NCBI GenBank assembly: GCA_017959645.1
Contig: JAGDAE010000024.1
Coordinates: forward strand, 1 to 14,164
From: Kiritimatiellia bacterium
Lineage (GTDB): Bacteria; Verrucomicrobiota; Kiritimatiellia; RFP12; UBA1067
DNA: 14,164 bases
Direction: 5' to 3'
Positions 6,395 to 13,990 of the stretch are shown here, piece after piece. The notes beneath the pieces were generated by a model. The model worked only from the letters and a program-made list of their open reading frames with translations. It did not search any database and was not told the DNA's origin. The position numbers and the translations under genes were made by a program. Within the stretch, counting starts at the first letter, position 1. Each line of letters opens with the position of its first letter.

Positions 6395-8731
6395 TTAGTG
6401 TGCTTCGAGCCAATTCCCGCCGACGCCGATGCCGACGTCGAGCGGAACACCGAAATCCATCGCGCCGGACATTTCGCGCCGGACGATCTCCACGACTTTC
6501 TCCGTCTCCTCCTTCGGCACGTCGAAGACCAGTTCGTCGTGGATCTGCAGAACCATCTTCGCGCGCAGGTTCGCCGCTTTCAGCGCCCGGTCGACCTTGA
6601 CCATGGCCATTTTCACGAGATCGGCGGCGCTGCCCTGTATCGGCGTGTTTATCGCGTCGCGTTCGGCCGCCTGCCGGGCGGTCGCGTTGCGCGAATTGAT
6701 GTCCCTGAGCGTCCTGCGGCGGCCGAGCACGGTCTGCGCGTATCCCTTCTCGCGGGCGCTCGCGATCGCCGATTCCATGTAGTCTCTGACCTTCGGGTAC
6801 GTCTTGAAATACGTCTCGATCAGCTTCGCCGCCTCCCCGCGCGCGATGTGCAGGCGCTGGGAAAGGCCGAACGCCGATATGCCGTAGATTATGCCGAAAT
6901 TCACCATCTTGCACTTCGAACGCTGTTCCGGCGTCACCATCTCCGGCATGATCCCGTACACCCTCGACGCGGTGTCGCGGTGGATGTCTTCGCCGTTCCT
7001 GAACGCCTCGAGCATCGCAGGATCCTTCGACATCGCCGCCATCAGCCGCAGCTCGATCTGCGAATAGTCGGCCGAAACGAGAACATGGTTTTCGTCTCTC
7101 GGCACGAACGCCTTCCGTATCGTCTTTCCGCGCTCGGTCCTGATCGGTATGTTCTGCAGATTCGGGTCGGACGAGCTGAGCCGCCCGGTCTCGGTGAACG
7201 CCTGCGCGTACGTGGTGTGGACGCGGCCGTTCGCGTCTATCAGCGCCGGCAGTTTGTCGACATACGTCCCCTTGAGCTTCGCGCACGCGCGGTATTCGAG
7301 AATCAGATTGACGACCGGATGGCTGGCGGCGATCTTCTGGAGCGTCTTTTCGTCGGTCGCGAACTGCCCGCTCGCCGTCTTCTTTCCCGCGCCGAGAGCG
7401 AGTTTGCCGAACAGCAGCTCCCCCAACTGGCGCGGACTGTCCACGTTCAGCCCGGGATCGGCGTATTCCTGAATTTTCCGTCTCAAGCCGAGAATCTCGC
7501 GGTCGAGTTCGCGTCCGTATTCCTTGAGCGCGCCGACGTCGATCCTTACCCCCTCGCGCTCCATGTCGGCGAGTATCTTCACGAGCGGCTCCTCGGCCTC
7601 TTCGAGCGCGCGCAGCGACCCCGCCTCTTCGACGAGTCTGCGCAAGACTCCGTCGAGCCTGAACGTCACGTCGGCGTCTTCGGCGGCGTAGTCGAGTATC
7701 TCGGACGGCTTTAGCGCCGCCATCGAAAGCTGCTCCTTGCCGCGCTCCTTCTCGCCGACGAGCTTCGTTATCGGTATCGGCCTGTAGCCGAGGTACTGTC
7801 CGGCCAGAACGTCCATCCCGTGGCGCGCCGAAGCATCGAGGCAGTAGTGTTCCAGCATGGTGTCGCGCGGAACCGAGGCGAAGCCGATTCCGTAGCGGTG
7901 CAGGACGGAGCGGTCGAACTTCACGTTGTGGCCGACGAAAATCTTGCCGGGGTCCGCGAAGAGCGGACGGAAAATGTCGATCTGGTCGGCCGTCACGTAC
8001 CACGCCTTGCCCCCCTCGATCGCGAAGGAGAACCCGACCATCTTGCAGAAATGCGCCTCGGTCGGCCCGTGCCCCTCCGTCGCCGCCGTCTCGGTGTCGA
8101 AGGCGATCTTTCCGGCGCCTTTGAGCGTCTCGAGAAGCTCTTTCGCCTGCTCCTCGGTCTCGATCAGGCGGTAGTCGTGGGGAATGTCGGCGAGGCTCTT
8201 CGCCGCCGTCTCGCGCTCGCCGGCGGCGGCTTCCGCCGGCGCGGCTCCGGCGCCGAGAATCTCGCGCGCGAACCGGTTCAGCTCGTACTTTGCGCATACC
8301 GCCGAGAGCTTCTCGCGGTCGACGCCGCCGAGGCGGAATTTCTCCCAGTCCGGCTCGATCGGCACGTCGGTCCTTATCGTCGCCAGGAATTTGGATATCT
8401 TCGCATCCTCCCGCCCGGCGAAAACCTTCTCGGCGAGTTTGCCCTTGAGTTTCGGGATGTTCGCGATTATCCCCTCTACGTCGCCGTATTTCGAAAGCAG
8501 GTCCGCCGCCGTCTTCTCTCCGACCCCGCGGATGTCGGGGATGTTGTCCGAAGCGTCGCCCGCGAGCGCCAGATAGTCGATCATCTGCGCCGGGCGCTCG
8601 AGCTTCCAGCGCTCGCACACCTTAGCCTCGTCGTATATCTCGGCGGCGTCGCCCGCGTGCGACGGACGGTACAGCATCACCCCGGGCCTCGCCAGCTGGG
8701 CGGCGTCCTTGTCCGGCGTCGCCATGTACAC
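6395..8731 (-). CDS. polA: DNA polymerase I, main part after an in-frame TAG
   Basis: These 778 codons (GTG at 8731, alternative ATG at 8725) carry most of DNA polymerase I, the gap-filling and repair polymerase. They continue exactly in frame from the fragment at 8732-9118; together the full gene 6395-9118 would be about 907 residues. Residues 1-90 complete the 5'-nuclease domain (TPDKD, GDASDNIPDIRGVGEKTAADL). The 3'-5' exonuclease is intact: FDTET (Asp212/Glu214), VGHNVKFD (Asn269/Asp273) and YAAED (Tyr348/Asp352), so proofreading is expected. The polymerase domain has motif A SADYSQIELR (Asp555), motif B RSKCKMVNFGIIYG (Arg604, Lys608, Phe612) and motif C QIHDELV (His731-Glu733). It ends in TAA 14 bases before rhaB. 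If translation restarts here the product would resemble a Klenow-like enzyme with a broken nuclease domain. Confidence 0.9.
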   Translation of the reverse strand: MYMATPDKDAAQLARPGVMLYRPSHAGDAAEIYDEAKVCERWKLERPAQMIDYLALAGDASDNIPDIRGVGEKTAADLLSKYGDVEGIIANIPKLKGKLAEKVFAGREDAKISKFLATIRTDVPIEPDWEKFRLGGVDREKLSAVCAKYELNRFAREILGAGAAPAEAAAGERETAAKSLADIPHDYRLIETEEQAKELLETLKGAGKIAFDTETAATEGHGPTEAHFCKMVGFSFAIEGGKAWYVTADQIDIFRPLFADPGKIFVGHNVKFDRSVLHRYGIGFASVPRDTMLEHYCLDASARHGMDVLAGQYLGYRPIPITKLVGEKERGKEQLSMAALKPSEILDYAAEDADVTFRLDGVLRRLVEEAGSLRALEEAEEPLVKILADMEREGVRIDVGALKEYGRELDREILGLRRKIQEYADPGLNVDSPRQLGELLFGKLALGAGKKTASGQFATDEKTLQKIAASHPVVNLILEYRACAKLKGTYVDKLPALIDANGRVHTTYAQAFTETGRLSSSDPNLQNIPIRTERGKTIRKAFVPRDENHVLVSADYSQIELRLMAAMSKDPAMLEAFRNGEDIHRDTASRVYGIMPEMVTPEQRSKCKMVNFGIIYGISAFGLSQRLHIARGEAAKLIETYFKTYPKVRDYMESAIASAREKGYAQTVLGRRRTLRDINSRNATARQAAERDAINTPIQGSAADLVKMAMVKVDRALKAANLRAKMVLQIHDELVFDVPKEETEKVVEIVRREMSGAMDFGVPLDVGIGVGGNWLEAH

Positions 8732-8747
8732 CTAGAAACCGGCCTCC
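8729..8747 (-). promoter_or_regulatory. Possible translation restart site after the polA TAG
   Basis: On the minus strand GGAGG (8747-8743) lies 11 bases before the GTG at 8731-8729. That GTG immediately follows the TAG (8734-8732), and an ATG lies at 8725-8723. The arrangement could let terminating ribosomes reinitiate and make the large part of polymerase I. The spacing is longer than ideal and the GGAGG lies within coding sequence, so this may be coincidence. Confidence 0.35.
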
Positions 8748-9118
8748 GCGCCCTTCGTCGCCAGCGTCCCCATCACGTCGTCGGCCTCGAAGCCCTCCAC
8801 CCTGAGAACCGGAATCCCGAGCGCCTGCGCGAGCTCGAACGCGCGCGGAATCGACGCGGCGATGTCTTCGGGCATCTTTTCGCGCTGCGCCTTGTACGGC
8901 GCGTAGGCCTCGTGCCTGAAAGTCGGGCCTTCCGGATCCATCGCGAACACGGCATGGGTCGGCTTTTCGCGTTTCAGTATCGTCTGCAGCCCGTTGGCCA
9001 GCCCGAGAAGCGCCGAGGTGTTCACGCCCGCCGAGGTCATTCGCGGGTTTTTGAGAAACACGAAATGCCCTTTGTACAGAAAGGGCATCAGGTCGATTAT
9101 GAAAAGTCTGCCGGACAT
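8732..9118 (-). CDS. polA: DNA polymerase I N-terminal 5'-nuclease fragment, ends at in-frame TAG
   Basis: These 128 codons encode the N-terminal half of the polA 5'-3' exonuclease (flap endonuclease) domain. Visible motifs are LFIIDLMPFLYKGHF (Asp9), THAVFAMDPEGPTFRHE (Asp61), APYKAQREKMPED and VEGFEADDVMGTLA (Asp113/Asp114). The frame is cut by TAG directly before VYMATPDKDAAQLA. Homologues normally continue here without a break, as in E. coli AEKAGRPVLISTGDKDMAQLV. The missing residue falls where polA proteins usually have a polar residue, so one base change from GAG, CAG or AAG would explain it. The fragment lacks the aspartates of TPDKD and GDASDN and should not be an active nuclease alone. 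The ATG at 9118 overlaps the phosphoribosyltransferase gene by 22 bases and has only a weak upstream GGAT. Confidence 0.88.
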   Translation of the reverse strand: MSGRLFIIDLMPFLYKGHFVFLKNPRMTSAGVNTSALLGLANGLQTILKREKPTHAVFAMDPEGPTFRHEAYAPYKAQREKMPEDIAASIPRAFELAQALGIPVLRVEGFEADDVMGTLATKGAEAGF

Positions 9119-9660
9119 TGCAGCAATCCGGCGAGAACCGGGTCTTTGCGTTCGATTTCCTCTTTGGTGAGCCCCTCTATCTCGTGGGGGAACACGATCC
9201 AGTCCATTCCGGCGTCTTTCGCGAAATAGTCCGGCTCCAGACTCGTCGTGTTCTTGCCCGGCTTCCAGTAGACGCAGGCCATCTTCATCTCGGCGCCGGC
9301 GCGCTCGATGCGCTCCTTCACCGCCGCCGCGGTCTTGCCGGTGTCGAAGACGTCGTCGACGACGAGCACCCTGTCGCCCTTGCGGAGCGTTCCGAAGACC
9401 GTGTCGCCGTGGGTGAACTCGACGGCGCCGGCGTTCTGGCCGATTCCCGTGTAGCTCGAGCATTTGAGCGGAATGTGCCTGACGTCCCACCCCGAAACCC
9501 TGAAGTATTCGTGCATGGCTACCCCGACAGGCGCGCCGCCGCGCCACAGCGCGACGAGCAGATCGGGCCGCCAGCCGCTTTTCCTGACCGCGGCGGCGAG
9601 CCTCCACATGTCGCGGAGATACTCGTCGCCGGAAATGTACTTCTTGCCGGCGGACGCCAT
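9097..9660 (-). CDS. Phosphoribosyltransferase, purine (hypoxanthine/xanthine-guanine) type
   Basis: This 187-residue type I phosphoribosyltransferase would be cytoplasmic and would transfer the 5-phosphoribosyl group from PRPP to a purine base in nucleotide salvage. The PRPP-binding signature is RVLVVDDVFDTGKTAAAV (97-114), with the two acidic residues followed by the TGKT phosphate loop. The N-terminal segment WRPDLLVALWRGGAPVGVAMHEYF (30-53) contains the WRGG turn typical of small bacterial and archaeal HGPRT-like proteins, and VYWKPGKNTT supplies the usual hood strand. The start ATG shares one base with the TGA of the upstream outer-membrane gene (TGATG), implying coupling. It overlaps polA by 22 bases. 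The substrate base (hypoxanthine, guanine, xanthine) cannot be decided. A regulatory PyrR-like role is unlikely without its characteristic motifs. Confidence 0.88.
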   Translation of the reverse strand: MASAGKKYISGDEYLRDMWRLAAAVRKSGWRPDLLVALWRGGAPVGVAMHEYFRVSGWDVRHIPLKCSSYTGIGQNAGAVEFTHGDTVFGTLRKGDRVLVVDDVFDTGKTAAAVKERIERAGAEMKMACVYWKPGKNTTSLEPDYFAKDAGMDWIVFPHEIEGLTKEEIERKDPVLAGLLQCPADFS

Positions 9661-10505
9661 CAGAAGTTGAAGTAGACGCCGGCGCCGCCCCAGGCGAAGT
9701 CTTTGTAGCGGCCGTAGTCGCGCTTGCCGCCGTTGTCGGCCGCGTCGCGCAGGTCGGGATCGACGACAGAGCTGAAATACAGCTTCGCGAAAAGTCCGAA
9801 GTTGTAGCCGAGCGCGTAATTGGCGTCGACGCCGGCCTTCACGGTCGCGATGCCGGAATTGTGGAACTCGGTGAACCCGGCCGTCGGGAAGCACCAGTTG
9901 TAGCGGTTCTCGCGCCACACCGCCGTGACCGACGCCGTCAGCGTCAGCTCGTCGGTGATCTCGAGCGGCTTCTTGAGACCGAACTGCAGAAGGTTGGCGT
10001 CGTTTTCGTGGTATTCGCGCACCACGTCGACGAACGGTATCACGAACGGGTTGAGCAGCGCGAACGAATGGTTGAAATCCATCGTGGTGTCGGTCTTCGC
10101 GTAGCGGTGGGCGTGGTGGGGATAGTAGTACCACACGAACGACGAACGCCAGTCGAGTCCCCACGTCCTGTCGTCGTCGAACCAGAACGTGCGCCCGAAG
10201 TGGACGTTGGGGTCGAACTCGTTGCAGAATTTCTCGTAGCTGTCGTGGCGGCGCGAGGTCAGATCGCTGTTGAACCACAGTCCGACGCCCGCGTACAGCT
10301 CGAACGGCAGATTGACGTTGATCTCGGCGTACGTCTGCCACGTCGGCTCCTTGTTCAGCAGCGAACCGTAGAGCTGGTATCCGGAATAGATGCCGGTGTT
10401 GCCGAAACCCCATATCAGCGGGGAACCGTCCTCTTCCTCGAGTTCCTCCTCCGCGAATGCGCATATCGCCGACGCCGCCAGGGCCGCCGCCATGAGTTTT
10501 TTCAT
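9660..10505 (-). CDS. Predicted outer-membrane beta-barrel protein
   Basis: This 281-residue protein has a clear Sec signal peptide (MKKLMAAALAASAICAFA, cleavage near 18) and an acidic start to the mature part (EEELEEEDG). The remainder consists of alternating hydrophobic/aromatic strands, such as LPFELYAGVGLWFNSDL, WRSSFVWYYYP, LTLTASVTAVWREN, YNFGLFAKLYFSS and FAWGGAGVYFNF. The C-terminal phenylalanine at the end of an amphipathic strand is the usual recognition signal for BAM insertion. The protein is rich in Tyr and Trp. I do not recognise a named family; an outer-membrane porin-like or structural role is likely. It is the first gene of the long operon, with an AAAGGAG about eight bases before the ATG and its own promoter. 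Confidence 0.85.
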   Translation of the reverse strand: MKKLMAAALAASAICAFAEEELEEEDGSPLIWGFGNTGIYSGYQLYGSLLNKEPTWQTYAEINVNLPFELYAGVGLWFNSDLTSRRHDSYEKFCNEFDPNVHFGRTFWFDDDRTWGLDWRSSFVWYYYPHHAHRYAKTDTTMDFNHSFALLNPFVIPFVDVVREYHENDANLLQFGLKKPLEITDELTLTASVTAVWRENRYNWCFPTAGFTEFHNSGIATVKAGVDANYALGYNFGLFAKLYFSSVVDPDLRDAADNGGKRDYGRYKDFAWGGAGVYFNF

Positions 10506-10542
10506 GTTTGCTCCTTTGTTTTGTGTTCTGACAACGCTGGAT

Positions 10543-10571
10543 ATTGTAGCATTTTATCCGCAATCCTGCAA
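10543..10571 (-). promoter_or_regulatory. Sigma-70-type promoter of the eight-gene operon
   Basis: On the minus strand the -35 box TTGCAG (10571-10566) is separated by exactly 17 bases from the -10 box TACAAT (10548-10543), which has an extended TGC just before it. The expected transcription start is near 10536, about 30 bases before the ATG at 10505. No convincing intrinsic terminator separates it from the upstream gene ending at 10605, so some read-through from that gene is possible. Confidence 0.75.
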
Positions 10572-10604
10572 CCCCGCCCGGCGCGGATGACGATGCGGAC
10601 GGCG

Positions 10605-13600
10605 CTACCTCACGACAATGAAGAAACCCCTGCCGTCGTCGGCGACATCGGCCTCGTCCCAGCCCCAAAACTGGATTTCGGCCGCGTAGCTGTACCAGGC
10701 GCTGTCCACGGCCGGACGCATCATGAAGAAGTAGCGCCAGGCTCCGGCCGGATCGCAGTCGACGTCGACCCATTGCCCTGGCTGTATGTCGACCGGCGTC
10801 GTGAACTGGCTTATGCGCGTTCCGGCATACGGCCAGACGCCGGACTCTTCATTCGCGCCGTACGCGGCAAGTCCGCCCGAGCGATCGTAGATTCCGCTCG
10901 ACGCGAGAAAGCGCACCTTGGCGACGTGTATCCGCGCCCCCTCGCCGAAATCGACGCCGATTCCGGGGTTGTTGTAGTTGCCGTAGGAACCCATCCATAT
11001 GTCGGGGTTGCCGGGGTCGCCGTCGAACGCCTTTTCGGCCGGATAGCCCCAAGTTGTCCAGTACCAGTAGTTTTCGTCGAGCCCCGGACAGTACAGGGAT
11101 ACGCCTTCCCGCAGCCCGGTTCCCTGTTCGTTGCGCTCGAGCCATCTGTAGCGCGTGTAGCTGGCGCAATCCGCGCTCAACGGCCCCGGAGAGCCGTCGG
11201 AACCGCGTTTCGCCGCGCGGTAGTAGTAGGGAACGCCGATCTTGACATTGCCGGTGTCGAGCCAGCTGACGGTTCCGGCGTCGAGCGTGGCCACGAGTCC
11301 GAAGCCGGCGTCGGGGTTGGTCGAACGGTACAGGCACACGCCGTAGGCGCCGGCGTAAAGGGCCGAAAACGAAACCCTCGGCGTCCCGTCTCCGTCCGCG
11401 CCGGCGACCGACAGCTCGGGCGAATCGCTCGAGCCGGTGAACTCGAATTCGGCGAGGTTGAACCACATCCCATCCAGCTCGGGCTTCATCCTGACATACT
11501 GCGCGCTTATCGGATTTTCGAACTCCACCGTGTAGAAAAGACTGCCGGTGTCGGCTGGAGCGGCGAGCGTGTAGACCGTCGTCACGTCGGCGAAATCGCG
11601 GCTCGCCGAATACTGCACCACGCAGCCGACCGTGCGCTCGCCGGTGACGTAGTAGTAGTTGTCGGCGGTCGGACAGTACGAGAACGCCGTCAGGGTGCGC
11701 GAAGCGGCGAAATCGAGCGCAACCCACTGGTCGGACTGGCCGAAATACTGTTCGGCCGGATGGAATATCGTCGCGACGATTCCGTCGGTCACGCTCGCCG
11801 CCGAATAGATCGGGTTGCCAGTCCAGACCACGCATCCGGAGTAGGCCGTGGCCGAAGCCGGACATCTCGCGTCGACGGAAAACTCGTGCCACAGCTCCGG
11901 CAGCGATCCGGTGTAGTAGCGGTATCCTATGCGCCAGCGGCTGACGCCGACGAGCGAATTGTCGACGGTGTAGACAAGGTTGTGTCCGGAATCGGCGATT
12001 TCGACGCTGGTCCACGTCGTCCCGTCGGACCCGAGACGCTGCAGGACGAAATCGCCGGCCGAACCGTAGACCGGCACGGTAAGCCGTCCGTTTATCGCGA
12101 AAGGCGTCTGCCAGGGCGTGGAATCTTCGATCGCCGGCTCGACGGCGGCGTCGGACTCGCCGAATTCCAGTTCGGCGAGATTTATGTATTCGGTCGCGCC
12201 GTCGGCGACGTACCGCACGTATCTGCCTTTCGCCGGGCGTGCGAGCGAGACTTCGTAAAGGTAGAGCGTTTTGTCGAATTCCGCTTCGGGTATCTCGTAG
12301 AAAGTTTCCGCGTCTGAATAGTCCGCCTCGTTCGCGATTTGGAAGCACCCGTGCCCGAAACGGCGCGGATATTCGTAGATTGGCATGTACTTGACGCTTC
12401 CGATCATCTTCTCTTCGCCGAGGTCGAGGCATATTTCGGTGTAGCCGACTCCGTACAGCGAGTGGTAGAAAGTGCGCGTATCGCCGTCGAAGGCGTTGAC
12501 GGCGTCGTAGATCGCGCCGTAGTCGCCGGGGTCGGTGGCGACGCCCGCGAGCGGCAGGCCCGCGTCGACCTCGAAATACGTCCATCCGCAGACTGCGGAC
12601 GCCGATCCATACGGATACGCGATGCGCCAGCGCGAGACTCCCCTGAGCGACTGGTCGGGACCGACGCGGAACAGATAGTCCGCCGACGAAGTGAAGCCCG
12701 CCACGGCCTGCCACGATTCAAGCTCGTCGTCGAACTTCTCTACCCGGTAGTCGAGGCAGAAGATGGGTATGTTGAGCCGTCCGTTCAGCACGACCGGGCG
12801 ATCTATGTTGTATCTCGCCTCGAACGGCGGCCCCTCCAGATCGCCGTCGCCGGCGAGCAAGATCGCCTTTGTGCAAGTCTTGTGCGGATACTTGCCGGAC
12901 GTGTTCGAAGAGTAGACGGTCAGGTATGGGGCGGGATCGTCGCCGGAATACGCGACCTGCACGCCGACCGCTGCGCCGCCGACGCCGATGTCGGTCGTCC
13001 TCGGCTGGCCGGCGAACGGCATCTCGCCGACGGGGATCGTCTGCGCCGGAGACGAAATGTCGATCCACACGTCGCCCGAGAAACGCGAATCCGAAAAGCG
13101 CAGATAGATGTCGTAGTACCCGTCTTTGCGCTCGTAGCCGACGACGGAAATCGGCGTGGAATCGCCTGCGGACTCGACATGGCGCAAAACCGTGCCCGAG
13201 CCGTCGTCGCGCAACGCCGCCCAGCCGGCGGCGTCCTCGTCGACGATGCCGTCGTCGCGCCACGCAAAACCGAATCCTGCGCCGCCGAAAGCCCCGTCGG
13301 CCGGGCCGCGCGCATCGTTTTCGCCGGCGGCGATCTTGATGTCGATCGCATACCAGCCGGTCTGCGCAACCGAATGTTCCGCATATGAATAACCGCCGGA
13401 AGCGGACTCCATAAGCGTCGCATCGCCAATCTTCAGCCTGAAGCCGACATTCCCGGCGAGGTGCCGGGCGAACACGTACGTCTTGCCCGCCTCGAGACGG
13501 ATCTCGCCGCGATAGCCGAAGAGCGTCGGACCGGAGCCCCATTCGATGACGCTGTCGGTCCACGGATTGGTCGCCGACGCCGCAACATCGGCCATCAGCG

Positions 13601-13775
13601 GACCCGGCGCACATTCGAGCGGGATGTCGGAGCCGGCATAGTGGTCGATCCCGTCCGCCGTCAGATCGAAGTTCTGCCACGAATGCGTCCGCGTCTGCTG
13701 CAGTCCGGACATGACCGTCCAAGCGCCTGCGGAAAACGCGGAAATTGCCGCGCAAAACGCAACCGTCAGTTTCAT
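10605..13775 (-). CDS. Large secreted PA14-like/discoidin multidomain protein
   Basis: This 1056-residue protein has a Sec signal peptide (MKLTVAFCAAISAFSAGA, cleavage near 18). Residues about 20-175 resemble a PA14-type carbohydrate-binding domain. Two copies of a beta module follow at about 327-405 and 557-638, sharing NGRL(N/T)(I/V)P at the start and VSRWRI(A/G)Y near the end. Each precedes an F5/8-type C (discoidin) domain, at about 407-539 and 639-780. A fibronectin III-like segment spans about 785-870 (CLYRSTNPDAGFG, GVPYYYRAAKRG). A third discoidin-like domain fills about 878-1038 (AEKAFDGDPGNPDIWMGSYG). No catalytic domain is evident. The likely role is binding of host or plant glycans, or cell-surface adhesion. 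The ATG is chosen for the signal peptide and AGGAGGA six bases upstream, rather than in-frame ATGs upstream. It has its own promoter and ends in TAG. Confidence 0.85.
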   Translation of the reverse strand: MKLTVAFCAAISAFSAGAWTVMSGLQQTRTHSWQNFDLTADGIDHYAGSDIPLECAPGPLMADVAASATNPWTDSVIEWGSGPTLFGYRGEIRLEAGKTYVFARHLAGNVGFRLKIGDATLMESASGGYSYAEHSVAQTGWYAIDIKIAAGENDARGPADGAFGGAGFGFAWRDDGIVDEDAAGWAALRDDGSGTVLRHVESAGDSTPISVVGYERKDGYYDIYLRFSDSRFSGDVWIDISSPAQTIPVGEMPFAGQPRTTDIGVGGAAVGVQVAYSGDDPAPYLTVYSSNTSGKYPHKTCTKAILLAGDGDLEGPPFEARYNIDRPVVLNGRLNIPIFCLDYRVEKFDDELESWQAVAGFTSSADYLFRVGPDQSLRGVSRWRIAYPYGSASAVCGWTYFEVDAGLPLAGVATDPGDYGAIYDAVNAFDGDTRTFYHSLYGVGYTEICLDLGEEKMIGSVKYMPIYEYPRRFGHGCFQIANEADYSDAETFYEIPEAEFDKTLYLYEVSLARPAKGRYVRYVADGATEYINLAELEFGESDAAVEPAIEDSTPWQTPFAINGRLTVPVYGSAGDFVLQRLGSDGTTWTSVEIADSGHNLVYTVDNSLVGVSRWRIGYRYYTGSLPELWHEFSVDARCPASATAYSGCVVWTGNPIYSAASVTDGIVATIFHPAEQYFGQSDQWVALDFAASRTLTAFSYCPTADNYYYVTGERTVGCVVQYSASRDFADVTTVYTLAAPADTGSLFYTVEFENPISAQYVRMKPELDGMWFNLAEFEFTGSSDSPELSVAGADGDGTPRVSFSALYAGAYGVCLYRSTNPDAGFGLVATLDAGTVSWLDTGNVKIGVPYYYRAAKRGSDGSPGPLSADCASYTRYRWLERNEQGTGLREGVSLYCPGLDENYWYWTTWGYPAEKAFDGDPGNPDIWMGSYGNYNNPGIGVDFGEGARIHVAKVRFLASSGIYDRSGGLAAYGANEESGVWPYAGTRISQFTTPVDIQPGQWVDVDCDPAGAWRYFFMMRPAVDSAWYSYAAEIQFWGWDEADVADDGRGFFIVVR

Positions 13776-13830
13776 GATTCCTCCTGTTCCGTGAATCGCC
13801 AAATGTTGCTCCGCCATCATTTCGGTGGCA

Positions 13831-13859
13831 ATTTTAGCATAAATCCACCTCGCCGTCAA
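13831..13859 (-). promoter_or_regulatory. Near-consensus sigma-70 promoter of the discoidin-protein gene
   Basis: On the minus strand TTGACG (13859-13854) and TAAAAT (13836-13831) are separated by exactly 17 bases, with TGC preceding the -10 box (extended -10). The predicted start near 13824 leaves a leader of about 49 bases. The -35 box overlaps the second stop codon of the open frame trailing from the phosphoesterase gene. Confidence 0.82.
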
Positions 13860-13990
13860 GTGCGCTCGGGCGCAGGAATTTTCAGGGAATTTTCAGGAAA
13901 TTTCAGGGAATTTTCAGGCGCCTTGTCGCCCAAAAGACTTTCCAGAGTTTTAATTCTAAAAGACAGATCCTGTTCTTCCTTACGGTATTC
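13860..13990 (-). other. Open, coil-like reading frame after the phosphoesterase TGA
   Basis: In the same frame as the phosphoesterase, immediately after its TGA, 44 sense codons run to a second TGA at 13856-13858. The translation starts EYRKEEQDLSFRIKTLESLL, with Leu9, Ile13, Leu16 and Leu20 in a 4-3-4 spacing like a short coiled coil. It then has two copies of PENSLK(F/I). There is no start codon with a ribosome site. It may be a former C-terminal extension cut by a nonsense mutation, a readthrough tail, or chance in AT-rich DNA. Confidence 0.3.
13874..13915. repeat. Four phased A/T-tract repeats upstream of a promoter
   Basis: Units AGGAATTTTC, AGGGAATTTTC, AGGAAATTTC and AGGGAATTTTC are 10, 11, 10 and 11 bases long. 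Their A/T cores therefore recur every helical turn at roughly -50 to -91 of the promoter at 13831-13859. Phased A/T tracts are known to curve DNA and can act as UP-like or activator sites. The same stretch can be viewed as two 21-bp repeats differing at one base. Confidence 0.7.

Noticed and set aside
8732..8734. Pyrrolysine codon in polA
   Set aside because: No pyl genes or tRNA are in the window, polA is not a known pyrrolysine protein, and ordinary TAG stops occur in two neighbouring genes.
10572..10604. Intrinsic terminator after the discoidin gene
   Set aside because: The segment is GC-rich with partial complementarities but has no stable continuous stem and no following T-run.
9861..12317. 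Plus-strand open frame of 818 codons opposite the outer-membrane and discoidin genes
   Set aside because: It is long only because GC-rich coding DNA leaves the opposite frame open. There is no signal, domain or ribosome site, while the minus strand has clear homology-bearing genes with promoters.
13776..13859. N-terminal extension of the discoidin protein to upstream ATGs
   Set aside because: The extension would start at or upstream of the predicted transcription start, and the strong AGGAGGA and the signal peptide both point to the ATG at 13775.
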